A DNA stretch of 29,820 nt, taken from IMG/VR virus record IMGVR_UViG_3300050821_004691, positions 1 to 29,820 of that record; one strand, given 5' to 3'. Of this stretch, positions 11,039-19,872 are shown one piece after another (the first letter of the stretch is position 1; each line of letters begins with the position of its first letter). A program made the translations under genes and the position numbers. Below the pieces are notes generated by a model. The model saw nothing but the letters and a program-made list of their open reading frames with translations. It was not told the origin of the DNA and did no database searches. Origin of the DNA: a virus.

Positions 11039-11328
11039 ATATCTCTGCTGCTAAGAAGATTCGTCGTGATATTTGTCGTACGATGGGTCATCAATGGGAG
11101 ACTTACAAGTGGGTAACTGCAGGCGGGAGTCACTCAGGTGACCTTTGTTCTCGTTGTAAGAAGAGAGTAATCACTGCCTCGAGAGTCAATATAGACACGT
11201 GGCCTATCAGTTCTGGTCCTTCGATAAAGTATGATGAGATCAGTGTCCGTAGATTTGACATCCTGAAGCGGGCTCAAGTGCGAGCGGATATAGACATCAT
11301 GGGCATGCAACCACCTGAAGAACTGTAA
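11035..11328 (+). CDS. CRxxGH-type zinc protein (97 aa)
   Basis: I take the GTG at 11035 (GTGA overlap, GAGGG six bases upstream) over the ATG at 11020, which has no spacing for a ribosome binding site. RRDICRTMGHQWETYKW then DLCSRCKKR repeats the zinc motif of the previous gene, followed by about 50 extra residues. Last gene of the rightward operon. Confidence 0.7.
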   Translation: MNISAAKKIRRDICRTMGHQWETYKWVTAGGSHSGDLCSRCKKRVITASRVNIDTWPISSGPSIKYDEISVRRFDILKRAQVRADIDIMGMQPPEEL

Positions 11329-11350
11329 GTTCTGAAGAATTAGATTGCTG

Positions 11351-11390
11351 ATGCTGCATTACGAAGTAATGTAAATGCAGCATTCTTTCT
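11351..11390 (+). terminator. Terminator hairpin of the rightward early operon
   Basis: ATGCTGCATT (11351-11360) and AATGCAGCAT (11374-11383) form a perfect 10-bp stem with an inner CATTAC-gaa-GTAATG alternative, followed by TCTTTCT. It lies 22 bases past the last stop. Confidence 0.7.
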
Positions 11391-11399
11391 GCCCATTGG

Positions 11400-11504
11400 A
11401 TGAAAAATTCGCGTGAGCACAACGTAAAACAGAAAGGTTGCGGCTTGAATCAGGAGGGGGATGAGGGAGGAACAACAGCAGGACCGGGCAGATGGCGACA
11501 ATAG
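11400..11504 (+). CDS. Possible 34-aa peptide
   Basis: A short open frame (MKNSREHNVKQKGCGLNQEG...) between the terminator and the converging leftward gene. It lacks a ribosome binding site and may be noise. A second option is a 15-codon frame at 11461 preceded by AGGAGGGGG. Confidence 0.15.
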   Translation: MKNSREHNVKQKGCGLNQEGDEGGTTAGPGRWRQ

Positions 11505-11735
11505 TTAGTCGCTTCCGCCGCCAAGATCCCACTCAGGATAGATATAACTCGCACGTAAGAGCTCAAAACACCGCTGACATACTTGTTTTTTATAAATAAC
11601 GGCAACTGGGTTGACTGTGCAACACAACTTCGAGACAAATTCTTTTATGTTGGCGTCGACAAGAACGGGGGTCATGTCTGGAAGATCCGGCGACATCATT
11701 GCTAAAAGTATATCTACTAGATTGAAATTGGGCAT
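11505..11735 (-). CDS. LCCT-type Cys-rich protein (76 aa)
   Basis: It starts one base after the stop of the upstream gene. A hydrophobic N-terminal region with DILLAMMSPDLPDMTPV is followed by KLCCTVNPVAVIYKKQVCQR and C. The Cys arrangement parallels the rightward gene at 10686-10877. The ribosome binding site is weak, consistent with coupling to the upstream gene. Confidence 0.65.
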   Translation of the reverse strand: MPNFNLVDILLAMMSPDLPDMTPVLVDANIKEFVSKLCCTVNPVAVIYKKQVCQRCFELLRASYIYPEWDLGGGSD

Positions 11736-11736
11736 A

Positions 11737-12087
11737 TTAACCGTTGAAAGTTATATTTGTCGTAATATATTCTACGGAGAAGGTAGGTCTTATACTAACT
11801 GTTATCGCTAATTGTCGCGTTGAGGGGGAGTAGTTGACTTTTAGTTGGTCGTATGAGTCAATGGCTCCTCTATGCATTGCGTCTGTTAAGATCATATGTG
11901 CAGAAGTGGCGAGTTGATGGGGAAGATATGCAGTAACTTTACTCCCCAGGTACTGATTGGATAATGATTCTTTAAGCATTTCACAGATGAGATTGTATTC
12001 ACATCGTGTGCAGACATAGGTAGTTTCATCGGGTTCGTGACCGAGAATTCTACAAATGTCATGCTTGAACTTCTTTTCTTGATCCAT
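11737..12087 (-). CDS. CRxxGH-type zinc protein downstream of the tmRNA (116 aa)
   Basis: ATG at 12087, only four bases past the CCA end of the tmRNA, so both are probably on one transcript. KHDICRILGHEPDETTYVC then TRCEYN repeats the zinc motif found in the two facing genes; a C-terminal region of about 85 residues is new. No usual ribosome binding site exists; the AGG of the tmRNA acceptor stem is the only candidate. Function unknown. Confidence 0.7.
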   Translation of the reverse strand: MDQEKKFKHDICRILGHEPDETTYVCTRCEYNLICEMLKESLSNQYLGSKVTAYLPHQLATSAHMILTDAMHRGAIDSYDQLKVNYSPSTRQLAITVSIRPTFSVEYITTNITFNG

Positions 12088-12091
12088 AAAT

Positions 12092-12463
12092 TGGTGGACC
12101 TGGGGAGAGTCGAACTCCCGTGCTATGTAAGTCTTTGATTAAGTACTACCATCATGTTCGGTTTAAGTCCGACAACTTACGTATTTGGGGGCAGTCAGTA
12201 CTCGCCGACCACCACACTCCACCAGCTCCCTTCGCTAACCCGATAGTAAGAAGAGAGCGAAGATCTATCGGGGTGACACAGCGTATTAGGCTGAGGGCTT
12301 ACGCTACTGCGAGTTCGCGTGCGAATGCTGACTCGACAATTGCGGACGCCTCTGTTAACAACGTGTTAGCAGTTATGTTTTTGTCGGCTTTTAACCTGGC
12401 CAACCGACAAACCAGGGATGGCACTTAAGCGAAGAACTTAACAGTCGAACCCAGTTCAGGCCC
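12092..12463 (-). ncRNA. ssrA: tmRNA (one-piece, phage-encoded)
   Basis: The minus strand starts GGGCCUGAACUGGGUUCGAC, matching the conserved tmRNA 5' end, and finishes with a T arm (GGGAGUUCGACUCUCCC) and CCA. The acceptor stem pairs over 7 bp with a G-U at the third position, the alanine identity element. A PK1-like fold (UUGUCGG...CCGACAA) precedes the resume codon GCU at 12370. The tag frame runs 12370-12299: 23 codons from ANTLLTEAS to ARELAVA, then UAA. It would rescue stalled ribosomes. The tag is long and does not end in the usual ALAA. Confidence 0.93.
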
Positions 12464-12483
12464 ATATTGTCGCTTACTACATA

Positions 12484-12489
12484 ATTATA
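12484..12489 (-). promoter_or_regulatory. -10 box of the tmRNA promoter
   Basis: TATAAT on the minus strand, 21 bases upstream of the mature 5' end. No clear -35 hexamer. The predicted start near 12476 leaves a short 5' leader to be trimmed. Confidence 0.55.
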
Positions 12490-12502
12490 CACAGCGAACC
12501 AT

Positions 12503-12531
12503 TTGAAAACACTGTTATCGATCTATTTAAT
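12503..12531 (+). promoter_or_regulatory. Candidate promoter for the virion module
   Basis: TTGAAA (12503-12508), 17 bases, TTTAAT (12526-12531), close to the host consensus and divergent from the tmRNA promoter. A second candidate (GTCAAA, 17 bases, TATAAG at 12568-12573) overlaps a T7-like CACTATA sequence. Confidence 0.5.
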
Positions 12532-12587
12532 TAATAGAAGTAACGTCAAAAATTTAAGTTAAGTCACTATAAGCAGAGGATCATCAC

Positions 12588-13913
12588 ATGGAACCACTAG
12601 ATGGAAAGTTTAAAGCGGTCGACGCGGCCCGCCGCAAGGATTCGGCAGACGACCATCGTCTAGCTGAGGCTAAGGCGCGGTTGGTACTAAAGGCTGAGCG
12701 TTCACTTACTGCTCATCTACGAACGGTCGCGGGGGCGAAGATCCTTGATACCAAGTTCGACAATTTGAGTGTTACAGATAGCACAGAGTCCAACTCTCTC
12801 GTCTATACTGGAAAAATTATTGCACAGGTATCGTTTCTTGACGGAGCGCAAGAGAAAATTGCGAATGTACCCGTCAATGTCACCAATTCTGAAGTAGAAA
12901 TTGTTGACACTGCAGTCAAAGAAGCTCTGTCGAGTGCGACCCTGAAGCAGGAAGCGCCTGTCGCTACTAGTTCATCAGTAGTCACTGCAGCCCTAAACGG
13001 CTTCAAAGTCGTTGACGACGGATCACGCTACCTAAAGATTTATCACACTGCAGCCTATGGAGATCTAGAACCAATTGGTGCCGTCTCTAAGGATGAGTAC
13101 AATACCGCAGACAAGAAGGTTCTTCTCTCTGAGATGCTAAAGGATGAAGCAGTCTCATGGCCAGCGGACGTAAACTTCGTTGGGGAATTTGCAGAACCGT
13201 CAGTCATCGAAGCTCATACAGCTGAAGAGGCTCGCTTCGTTGTCAAGGCGGACTCGCGTGAGCTGCCAGCTGGTACAGAAGATGATCTTGCATGGAAGGA
13301 CAAGATTGCAGACTCTTCTCGCTTAGCTGCTGAAGCTGCTCAGAAGAACTATGATACTCTTAAGTCTCGAGTGACTCAGAGAGCAATGTCTGCGTTCACT
13401 GATGCGTGGAAGACTCGCGGAACGGGTAATATTAAGGTGAAGAATACAACTTCTTCATGGGAACCTGAGTCGGGAGTTGGTGATATCACCATCGAAGCTG
13501 AGGTACTTGACGGTAAGGAAACTAAGCTAGTACCTTTCAAGGTCAGCGTTAGTGGTAACAATATGAAGCTTCCTGACTTTGCAAACTTGTCAGCGATGCT
13601 TAAGGAAGCAAAGGTAGTTGCAACTGAGATCACTGGGGAGAATACGAAGAAGAATATCCCTCTGACGAAGAAAGCAACGCCGATGTCTCCTAACAACACA
13701 GGCTTCCAGGAAGTAGTTCGCTTGCCGAAGGATTTCCTTCCAGCGACTCTCAAGGTGGGAGATGTTGTTGAAGTTGATGGTCTCCATTACAAGCTCGCCT
13801 CTAAGTCCGAGGGACAGTTGAGTAAGGAAAAAGATACCGCTAGCTACTGGACATTCACACGCTGCCCGAATGATTGGGGTAATCCTCCAGTGTATAAACA
13901 GGACGCGTACTAA
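12588..13913 (+). CDS. Large structural-type protein (441 aa), unrecognised
   Basis: ATG at 12588 with AGAGGA upstream, first gene of the rightward virion module. The N-terminal 50 residues are charged and helical (KAVDAARRKDSADDHRLAEA). Two regions resemble each other: VYTGKIIAQVSFLDGAQEKI near residue 75 and GDITIEAEVLDGKETKLVPF near residue 305, each followed by strands and an Ala-rich helix, so an internal domain repeat is likely. The C-terminus has an SH3-like stretch (LKVGDVVEVDGLHYKLASKS). Probably a virion component by position. Confidence 0.85.
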   Translation: MEPLDGKFKAVDAARRKDSADDHRLAEAKARLVLKAERSLTAHLRTVAGAKILDTKFDNLSVTDSTESNSLVYTGKIIAQVSFLDGAQEKIANVPVNVTNSEVEIVDTAVKEALSSATLKQEAPVATSSSVVTAALNGFKVVDDGSRYLKIYHTAAYGDLEPIGAVSKDEYNTADKKVLLSEMLKDEAVSWPADVNFVGEFAEPSVIEAHTAEEARFVVKADSRELPAGTEDDLAWKDKIADSSRLAAEAAQKNYDTLKSRVTQRAMSAFTDAWKTRGTGNIKVKNTTSSWEPESGVGDITIEAEVLDGKETKLVPFKVSVSGNNMKLPDFANLSAMLKEAKVVATEITGENTKKNIPLTKKATPMSPNNTGFQEVVRLPKDFLPATLKVGDVVEVDGLHYKLASKSEGQLSKEKDTASYWTFTRCPNDWGNPPVYKQDAY

Positions 13914-13926
13914 AGAGGAGCTCACA

Positions 13927-15117
13927 ATGGCACACCGACCTATTAAGAAAATCGATCTAGTTCCTACCTGGATCAGAGAAGCCGTTGCGGATACGATGCA
14001 ACCCGGCGAACCCTCGCAAGCAGAATTGCCTGGTGCTCCTAAGCCTATGACTAATGGACCTACAAAGCAGAGCTTTTCAATTGTAGATCCGTATGCACCG
14101 GGCAAGGGTGAGCAGACGATCATGCGTAGCGTCAAAGCGGAGTACAACGAAGATCCCGAAAGTGGTACTACGGTTGTTCAACTAGGATGGGAAGGTACTC
14201 AGCCGCCCATTCCGATCTTCTATAAGAAGTTTGCTTCGTCCAATGATGCTCGAATGGTTTCGAGTGAGATGCTCAAGGAGCTAGGACAAATTGCTAGCTA
14301 CGCTGAAACTAACCCCGATAAGGCGAAGACGAAGGCGAAGGAGTTGTTTGACAAGTACAAGGGTCAGTCCGATCCTATTATGTCAGCACCTGGTGAAGGT
14401 ACTGGCTCGCGTTCTAACTCTTCTCTTCATACCAAGATCGCGGATGGATGGGAAGTTATTAATAAGGAAGGGAAGCTTTCCGTGAGCTTCTCCGACGACT
14501 TCCTAGCGAATGTCTTCTCCAAGTATAAAGAAGCGTCTGCAACACCAGTCTCTCCTAGCGAGTACATCTACTCCACTGCGACACGTCCTCACTGCGGTAC
14601 CGATGACTTCGTTGTGAGCTACTGGAGAAAGGCGAAGCTATCTGATGGTAACATCATCCGCAACGCGGCCATGATCAGTCGCGCGGGTGGTGAGACCTTC
14701 CTAGTCGCTAACATCCCTCTGGAAGACTACAATACGCTTTGCTCCGCACTGACTCCGAGCCCTGCGCACTATGGTATCTCCTACGATAGCATCACGGGTC
14801 AGTGGGTTAAGACTGCCGCCGTAGTCGAAAGATATTTTGCTAACAATGCCGACGAGCTTGATAAGATTTTAGATTACCTTGGAAAGGGTAAGAAAGCTCC
14901 TGAGGAAGCAAAGCCTGAGAAGAAGGAGAAGGGTGAGAAGAAACCCAGCGACGAAGAGAAGAAGCTCGATGAACTCCTCGGCGAGCCACTACCTGGTGAG
15001 AGTAAGACAGAAGAGTCACTACCTCTAGCAGGTGAGGGGCAGACCGCTCCTATGGGCGGTGGTTCTAACGAACAGGATCTAGCAGACCTCTTAAAGAAGG
15101 AAGCAGAGAAGAAATAA
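13927..15117 (+). CDS. Virion-module protein with charged C-terminal tail (396 aa)
   Basis: The start at 13927 follows GAGGAG; an upstream in-frame ATG lies within the previous gene. The product opens MAHRPIKKIDLVPTWIREAV, has a central mixed domain, and ends in a Lys/Glu/Pro-rich low-complexity tail (EKKEKGEKKPSDEEKKLDEL). Part of the middle (YSTATRPHCGTDDFVVSYWR) looks globular. I do not recognise the family. Its place next to two other large unknown genes suggests a minor capsid, scaffold or connector role. Confidence 0.85.
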   Translation: MAHRPIKKIDLVPTWIREAVADTMQPGEPSQAELPGAPKPMTNGPTKQSFSIVDPYAPGKGEQTIMRSVKAEYNEDPESGTTVVQLGWEGTQPPIPIFYKKFASSNDARMVSSEMLKELGQIASYAETNPDKAKTKAKELFDKYKGQSDPIMSAPGEGTGSRSNSSLHTKIADGWEVINKEGKLSVSFSDDFLANVFSKYKEASATPVSPSEYIYSTATRPHCGTDDFVVSYWRKAKLSDGNIIRNAAMISRAGGETFLVANIPLEDYNTLCSALTPSPAHYGISYDSITGQWVKTAAVVERYFANNADELDKILDYLGKGKKAPEEAKPEKKEKGEKKPSDEEKKLDELLGEPLPGESKTEESLPLAGEGQTAPMGGGSNEQDLADLLKKEAEKK

Positions 15118-15123
15118 AATTGC

Positions 15124-17751
15124 GTGGAACTAGACAATCTTAAGATTGGACAAGATGTTTACTACATCGACAAGTCCGAAGGTCCGGGAGTAGTAGAATA
15201 CATCCATGGTACAGTTATTAGTGCCAGCGGATCGAAAGTTACTTTGGAAATTAGTAAGGCTGGTTGGCTTGTAAGCGCGGGCGATGAAGAGCCGTGGTCT
15301 CTCAACTACCAGCAGGGTGATACTCTGTCCGTAGATATAGAGGGAAGATATAAGTCTATACTCACACCCGCAGAGTTTACTGCTCTAGGTAAGGAGTACG
15401 CACCAGCAGTAGCGCCAGCTCCAGTAGCTAAGCCTAAACAGGAAGAGATTGTCGAGGACGAAGATGAGCTTGCTAAGACTCCTGAAGAGTTAGATGAAGC
15501 TCAGCGTCGGAAGGAAGAGTCGCCGGAAGTTGTTGAAGAAGGTAATCCGGAAGGATACGAAGAGAACTATGAAGAGGAGTATGGTCTCCATCTTGCAGCG
15601 AGTCTTGATTCTTGGAGTCGCTCTCCTGGCGTTGATATTTATTGGCCAGAAGGGTTCCTAGAGACGTACGGTCCCCAATTAGAAAAGGTCTACGAGGGGA
15701 TCCCCAAGGGTACAAAAGGTACTACGCAGAACGCTTTACCTCCGTCGGCTAGAGGGAAAGAGGTTTCTAAGTCAGGACCCGGCTCTAATTATGAATTACC
15801 TACGGTAGCTATCCCGGGAGGAAAGGGCGCAGGCGTACCTCCACATCTTCGTGAGTTTACCGAGGAAGTAATAAAGGGAGCACCTCCAGGTGTTCAAGAA
15901 GAATTTAACGTGGCTAGTGAAGCTGTTCAGAAGGCGAAAGATGCGGAAGAGACTGCCCGTAAGGATGCCGATGAGAATCCGCAGCTTGAACAGAAGTGGA
16001 AGTTTAAAAAACAAGAGCTACGTGACGCCGTCAAACAATTTACGGACGTTAACAAGAAGCTTCAGAAGCTTTTGAAGAGGCCCCCTCAGGGTGATAAGAA
16101 GCAGAGACAGCCTGAGAATACCTTTACTCAAGTTCCAGGACGCCGAGCGCCCTATGATATTGGAATGAGAGGCAGGGCAGGTCTGCGTGAGGAACTTCGT
16201 ACTCTTTCTGATAAGTATCGCAAGACCCATGAGCTTCTAGAAGAAGTTGAAGAGAAGGAAGACAATGTTAGTAATGGTTCTAGAGAGATAGACATCATCA
16301 AGAACCTTCGCAGGAATCGTCTTCGAGGGACTCCTGTGGAAGGACTGGAGTACGCTCTTAAGAAACTTAAGTTTCAAGAGTATGCCCAGAATCCTTACTT
16401 ATGGTCTTCTTCTCGTAATACCCGAAAAGGGGAAAACCCTTTAATCTCTGAGCGCGACCGTATTCTTAACGCGGCGACGTACGGGGAAGTACCTAATAAG
16501 GGTGAAGCGAAACAATCGACACCCGACCAGTTGTATAAGGAAAAGGTAGGTGGCGCTCGCACCTTCTTTGATTTAACTCCAGAAGAAATTAGCCACTTCA
16601 GCAAGATGGATGCGAAGAAGTTTGGACCTCTGCCTCTGGAAGATATCAAGAGTAGAGCGTGGAAGTATGCTGAGGAGTACATCACTCTCGTAGATGAACA
16701 GGTTGGTTGGAAAGATTTGTCAGACGAGATCCGTGACTATGTTCGCGCTAATTATCATATCGTTATCTCACCGGAGCGCGCTGATAGACTTGAGCATGAA
16801 ATCTATGATAAGACTATCAAAGAGGTAAGCGCTAAGGGTCACGATACTGAAACTAAAGAGATTGTTGAGCGTAAGATCCCTGTTAGCGAGATTCACAACA
16901 ACGTTATCAAGAGGACTAAGAACAATTTTACTAAGCGCATCAAGTGGCTAGAGAATCTTCAGAAGCAGCGTGAAAAAGATTTAGCTGTAGAGAAGGGCAA
17001 GGTGCGTCGCTACCTCGTTGAGAAGAAAGACAACAAGGAAGGGCTTATCGATGACCAGAAGTATACTGAGGCGGTCCTCGCTCTCTTTCGCAAGTATGCC
17101 AAGGCTTCTCATGAGTCCGTTGAAGAGAATGAGAAGAATCTACCGCATCCGTACGAGGTGGAGCATAGCTATCGAGCGTACGAAGAAAAGCTCAATGAGT
17201 GCAAGGATCTTAACGCTGAGCTAACTAAATTGAACGACGAGCTAGAAAATTTGAAGCAGCAGCGTCGAGCCGCCTACTTACCTTATAAGAACGCTCTTGG
17301 CGAACTAGAACTACGTCAAGATGACATTGGGCGTCTAAGTGATCCAGATGAATCTCAGGGACGGGTTCTACAGGGTATAATGGCTGCATCGGACCGACTC
17401 ACTCGCGAGATAGAAAAGCAGGTTAGTCGTCGCGAAATCCTTTTAAATTTCTTCAAGAACCGGAAAGATTGGCAGGGGAAGGTTCAAAAGGGATTACACA
17501 CTATCGATAGTGCGATAGCCGGTCTCGAAAATGAGCGCACTAGACTTTTCAAGGCGGAGATGGAGCCGCCGAAGGTAGCGGATGAGATTCGTCACCTAGA
17601 TGAGATTGTAAAACAAGAGTTAGCTAAGTGGACGGATACAGAGCGCAAGTTGGACAAGCAGGTGGGAATGATTTACGACAAGAGGAATGAAGTTGAGCAA
17701 AAGAAGAGTAAACTTCAGGATCTCGGTATCGTTTGTGAAGAGGAGAAATAA
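15124..17751 (+). CDS. Long coiled-coil protein (875 aa)
   Basis: GTG start at 15124, six bases after the previous stop. The first 90 residues form an SH3-like beta-domain (IGQDVYYIDKSEGPGVVEYI). A Glu-rich linker and a Pro/Gly-rich stretch follow. From about residue 255 the protein is dominated by long charged coiled coils (for example DVNKKLQKLLKRPP and LAVEKGKVRRYLVEKKDNKE) to the end. Candidates are a scaffolding, tape-measure-like or internal virion protein. It lacks the hydrophobic segments usual in tape measures. No family assignment. Confidence 0.85.
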   Translation: MELDNLKIGQDVYYIDKSEGPGVVEYIHGTVISASGSKVTLEISKAGWLVSAGDEEPWSLNYQQGDTLSVDIEGRYKSILTPAEFTALGKEYAPAVAPAPVAKPKQEEIVEDEDELAKTPEELDEAQRRKEESPEVVEEGNPEGYEENYEEEYGLHLAASLDSWSRSPGVDIYWPEGFLETYGPQLEKVYEGIPKGTKGTTQNALPPSARGKEVSKSGPGSNYELPTVAIPGGKGAGVPPHLREFTEEVIKGAPPGVQEEFNVASEAVQKAKDAEETARKDADENPQLEQKWKFKKQELRDAVKQFTDVNKKLQKLLKRPPQGDKKQRQPENTFTQVPGRRAPYDIGMRGRAGLREELRTLSDKYRKTHELLEEVEEKEDNVSNGSREIDIIKNLRRNRLRGTPVEGLEYALKKLKFQEYAQNPYLWSSSRNTRKGENPLISERDRILNAATYGEVPNKGEAKQSTPDQLYKEKVGGARTFFDLTPEEISHFSKMDAKKFGPLPLEDIKSRAWKYAEEYITLVDEQVGWKDLSDEIRDYVRANYHIVISPERADRLEHEIYDKTIKEVSAKGHDTETKEIVERKIPVSEIHNNVIKRTKNNFTKRIKWLENLQKQREKDLAVEKGKVRRYLVEKKDNKEGLIDDQKYTEAVLALFRKYAKASHESVEENEKNLPHPYEVEHSYRAYEEKLNECKDLNAELTKLNDELENLKQQRRAAYLPYKNALGELELRQDDIGRLSDPDESQGRVLQGIMAASDRLTREIEKQVSRREILLNFFKNRKDWQGKVQKGLHTIDSAIAGLENERTRLFKAEMEPPKVADEIRHLDEIVKQELAKWTDTERKLDKQVGMIYDKRNEVEQKKSKLQDLGIVCEEEK

Positions 17752-17754
17752 AAG

Positions 17755-17943
17755 ATGACACACCTAGAAGAGATGCTACAGGCGAAAGTTAAAGAATTAG
17801 ATGGTCTCAGAGCTAAGATTAACGAATCTGAAGTGACTAAGCAGAAACTCCTTCAGCAAGCTCTAGAAGTACAGGGTGCTGCTAAAGTACTCGTTGAATT
17901 AGTCAATGAAGAAAAAGCTAAGTCTTCAATAGTACAGGCGTAA
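17755..17943 (+). CDS. Small coiled-coil protein (62 aa)
   Basis: ATG three bases after the previous stop, with GAGGAG upstream. The product THLEEMLQAKVKELDGLRAK is one heptad-patterned helix, ending with a short tail. It may pair with the large coiled-coil protein encoded just before it. Confidence 0.8.
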   Translation: MTHLEEMLQAKVKELDGLRAKINESEVTKQKLLQQALEVQGAAKVLVELVNEEKAKSSIVQA

Positions 17944-17952
17944 AGGGATACT

Positions 17953-19872
17953 GTGAGCTACGATTTAAAGGCGTTCTACGATAGCGTAGATGAACTAACA
18001 ACTAGGGACAGAGCTATTGCTGTTCAGTATGGTCGCGTACCTGACTCAATGGGTGGCGGATTAGTTCCTCTCAACGTGGATGCGCAGGGACATCTCCTTA
18101 TTGGATCAGGACTTACTCTGAACGTAACGGATATCACTCCCGTTACCTGTGTACAGCCAAATCCCGCGTTGCTGAACGCGACTGTTAACATAGGTCAATT
18201 CGGCGGCACACCTGTCACTATAGGGCAGAAACTTGCCGCTCAATCTATACCGGTTGTTCTCGCGTCCGATCAAACTATCACAGTCGGCGCTATCACCGTG
18301 GGAACGCTTGACGTCACTGTTCCTCCTGTAATAGTGACGGGGAGCATATCATCAGCAGGTCAGACAGTTGTTATTGAATTAGATGGTAGACAAGGGTTAG
18401 CGCTACAGATTGCAGGGACTTGGTCAGGGGTACTTAACGCACAAGTTTCTTCAGACAACGCAGCTACGTGGCGTCAGACTTCTCTACTCGTGGTGATTCC
18501 TGGCGGCTCTCCTATCGAATCTGATGATATATCGGGGAATAACCTTTATCGCATAAACGAGCTCGATGGTATTACTCACGTACAGGTTATTGCGATAAGT
18601 ATGACGTCAGGTACCGCTAGTATAACGTTAACGGCAACGGCGGCACCGTCACACATCGATCGTTCGATAATCTCACTGGATCAGAGTTCACCTACTGTTG
18701 CAGGATTCTCCAGATTGCGTGTAGCCAATCCGTTTGCGCTCTTCGACAGTCAGCATACTTTAGATACGCAGCCCTTGACTTGGGATTCTAATCTCACGCT
18801 AGGAGGTACAGCAGCGTGGTTGCCTAATGAAGCGGCGATGCTCCTCACTATTAGTTCTAGCGCGGGATCGATTAGTCAGAGACGTACAAAGGAGCGATTT
18901 AGATATCAAGCAGGTAAGTCTCAGCAGATCCTCGCGACAGGTGTTTTAGGTACTGCTACTGCTAATGTACTTCAAAAGATTGGGTACTACGACAATTTGA
19001 ACGGCGTTTACTTTCAGCTATCCTCAACGGGATTATCCGTAGTGATGCGCACGAGCACTAGCGGATCGCCTGTAGAATCTGTTGTACCGCAGAGTCAGTG
19101 GAACGTAGACTCTTTTGATGGAACGGGTCCTAGTGGTATAGCAATTGACCCGACGAAGAGTAATATCTTCTTTATGGAGTTAGAGTGGCTGGGTGTTGGT
19201 GCCGTTAGAATGGGTTTCAGTGTCGATGGTATTTTGTACGTTTGTCACGTCTTCGAAAATACTAACGTCATACCTAGTGTTTATATAGGCACAGGTTCGT
19301 TACCTATCACCTACGAAATCCTTGCGACGTCTAACACAGCGGGCGGCATATCTATGAAACAGATATGTACATCCGTCGTTAGTGAAGGTGGCCAGCCATT
19401 AACTCCGCTGTTCTTCACTGCAGGCACAGGTACTACTCCTACGCAGGTTAAGGCAGATGCTAACTACAATATCGTCCTTTTTAGACCTTCGCTGACGTAT
19501 CAGGCGTTCACCAATAATGCACAATTTTATCCTTATGCTTTCGATGTAATTACTACGGGAACTGTGCCTGTTTTCGTTCAGGCGATACTCAATCCCACGA
19601 TTACGGGTTCGCCTGTGTGGACTCCTTACAACACTGGAGTGAGTGGAGCAGAGTACTCGATCACGTCTGGTGTGACGATCACGGGGGGCATGCCTGTCTT
19701 CAGCTTGTACATACAGCCAGGAATAGCGTACCATCGAGATGTTCCTAGTACCACTTTTCCTCTTTCAGTGAGTGGTAACGGAACCGTTCAAAATGTTGTA
19801 GCTTTCGTGGGTACAGGTTTTTCAGATATATCTCCAGTTTACGGAACAGTGAGCTGGAAGGAATTCCACTAA
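17953..19872 (+). CDS. Tail-fibre/baseplate-type structural protein (639 aa)
   Basis: GTG start at 17953 with AAGGGAT upstream. Residues 1-120 carry the VTIGQKLAAQSIPVVLASDQ segment, common at the N-terminus of phage fibre-like proteins and repeated in the next gene. The central part (GFSRLRVANPFALFDSQHTL, then GKSQQILATGVLG, SQWNVDSFDGTGPSGI and FMELEWLGVGAVRMGFSVDG) matches a beta-rich domain I recall from many phage tail or fibre proteins. It probably builds part of the host-contact apparatus. Confidence 0.85.
   Translation: MSYDLKAFYDSVDELTTRDRAIAVQYGRVPDSMGGGLVPLNVDAQGHLLIGSGLTLNVTDITPVTCVQPNPALLNATVNIGQFGGTPVTIGQKLAAQSIPVVLASDQTITVGAITVGTLDVTVPPVIVTGSISSAGQTVVIELDGRQGLALQIAGTWSGVLNAQVSSDNAATWRQTSLLVVIPGGSPIESDDISGNNLYRINELDGITHVQVIAISMTSGTASITLTATAAPSHIDRSIISLDQSSPTVAGFSRLRVANPFALFDSQHTLDTQPLTWDSNLTLGGTAAWLPNEAAMLLTISSSAGSISQRRTKERFRYQAGKSQQILATGVLGTATANVLQKIGYYDNLNGVYFQLSSTGLSVVMRTSTSGSPVESVVPQSQWNVDSFDGTGPSGIAIDPTKSNIFFMELEWLGVGAVRMGFSVDGILYVCHVFENTNVIPSVYIGTGSLPITYEILATSNTAGGISMKQICTSVVSEGGQPLTPLFFTAGTGTTPTQVKADANYNIVLFRPSLTYQAFTNNAQFYPYAFDVITTGTVPVFVQAILNPTITGSPVWTPYNTGVSGAEYSITSGVTITGGMPVFSLYIQPGIAYHRDVPSTTFPLSVSGNGTVQNVVAFVGTGFSDISPVYGTVSWKEFH

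Noticed and set aside
12120-12428. A 102-codon rightward frame
   Set aside because: It lies entirely opposite the tmRNA.
13590-14147. A 185-codon leftward frame across two structural genes
   Set aside because: It spans the junction of two well-supported rightward genes and has no ribosome binding site or family pattern.
18216-18229. CACTATAGGGCAGA, close to a T7 promoter core
   Set aside because: It encodes the conserved T-I-G-Q-K segment of the fibre-type protein, the upstream ten bases do not match, and it lies within a gene.
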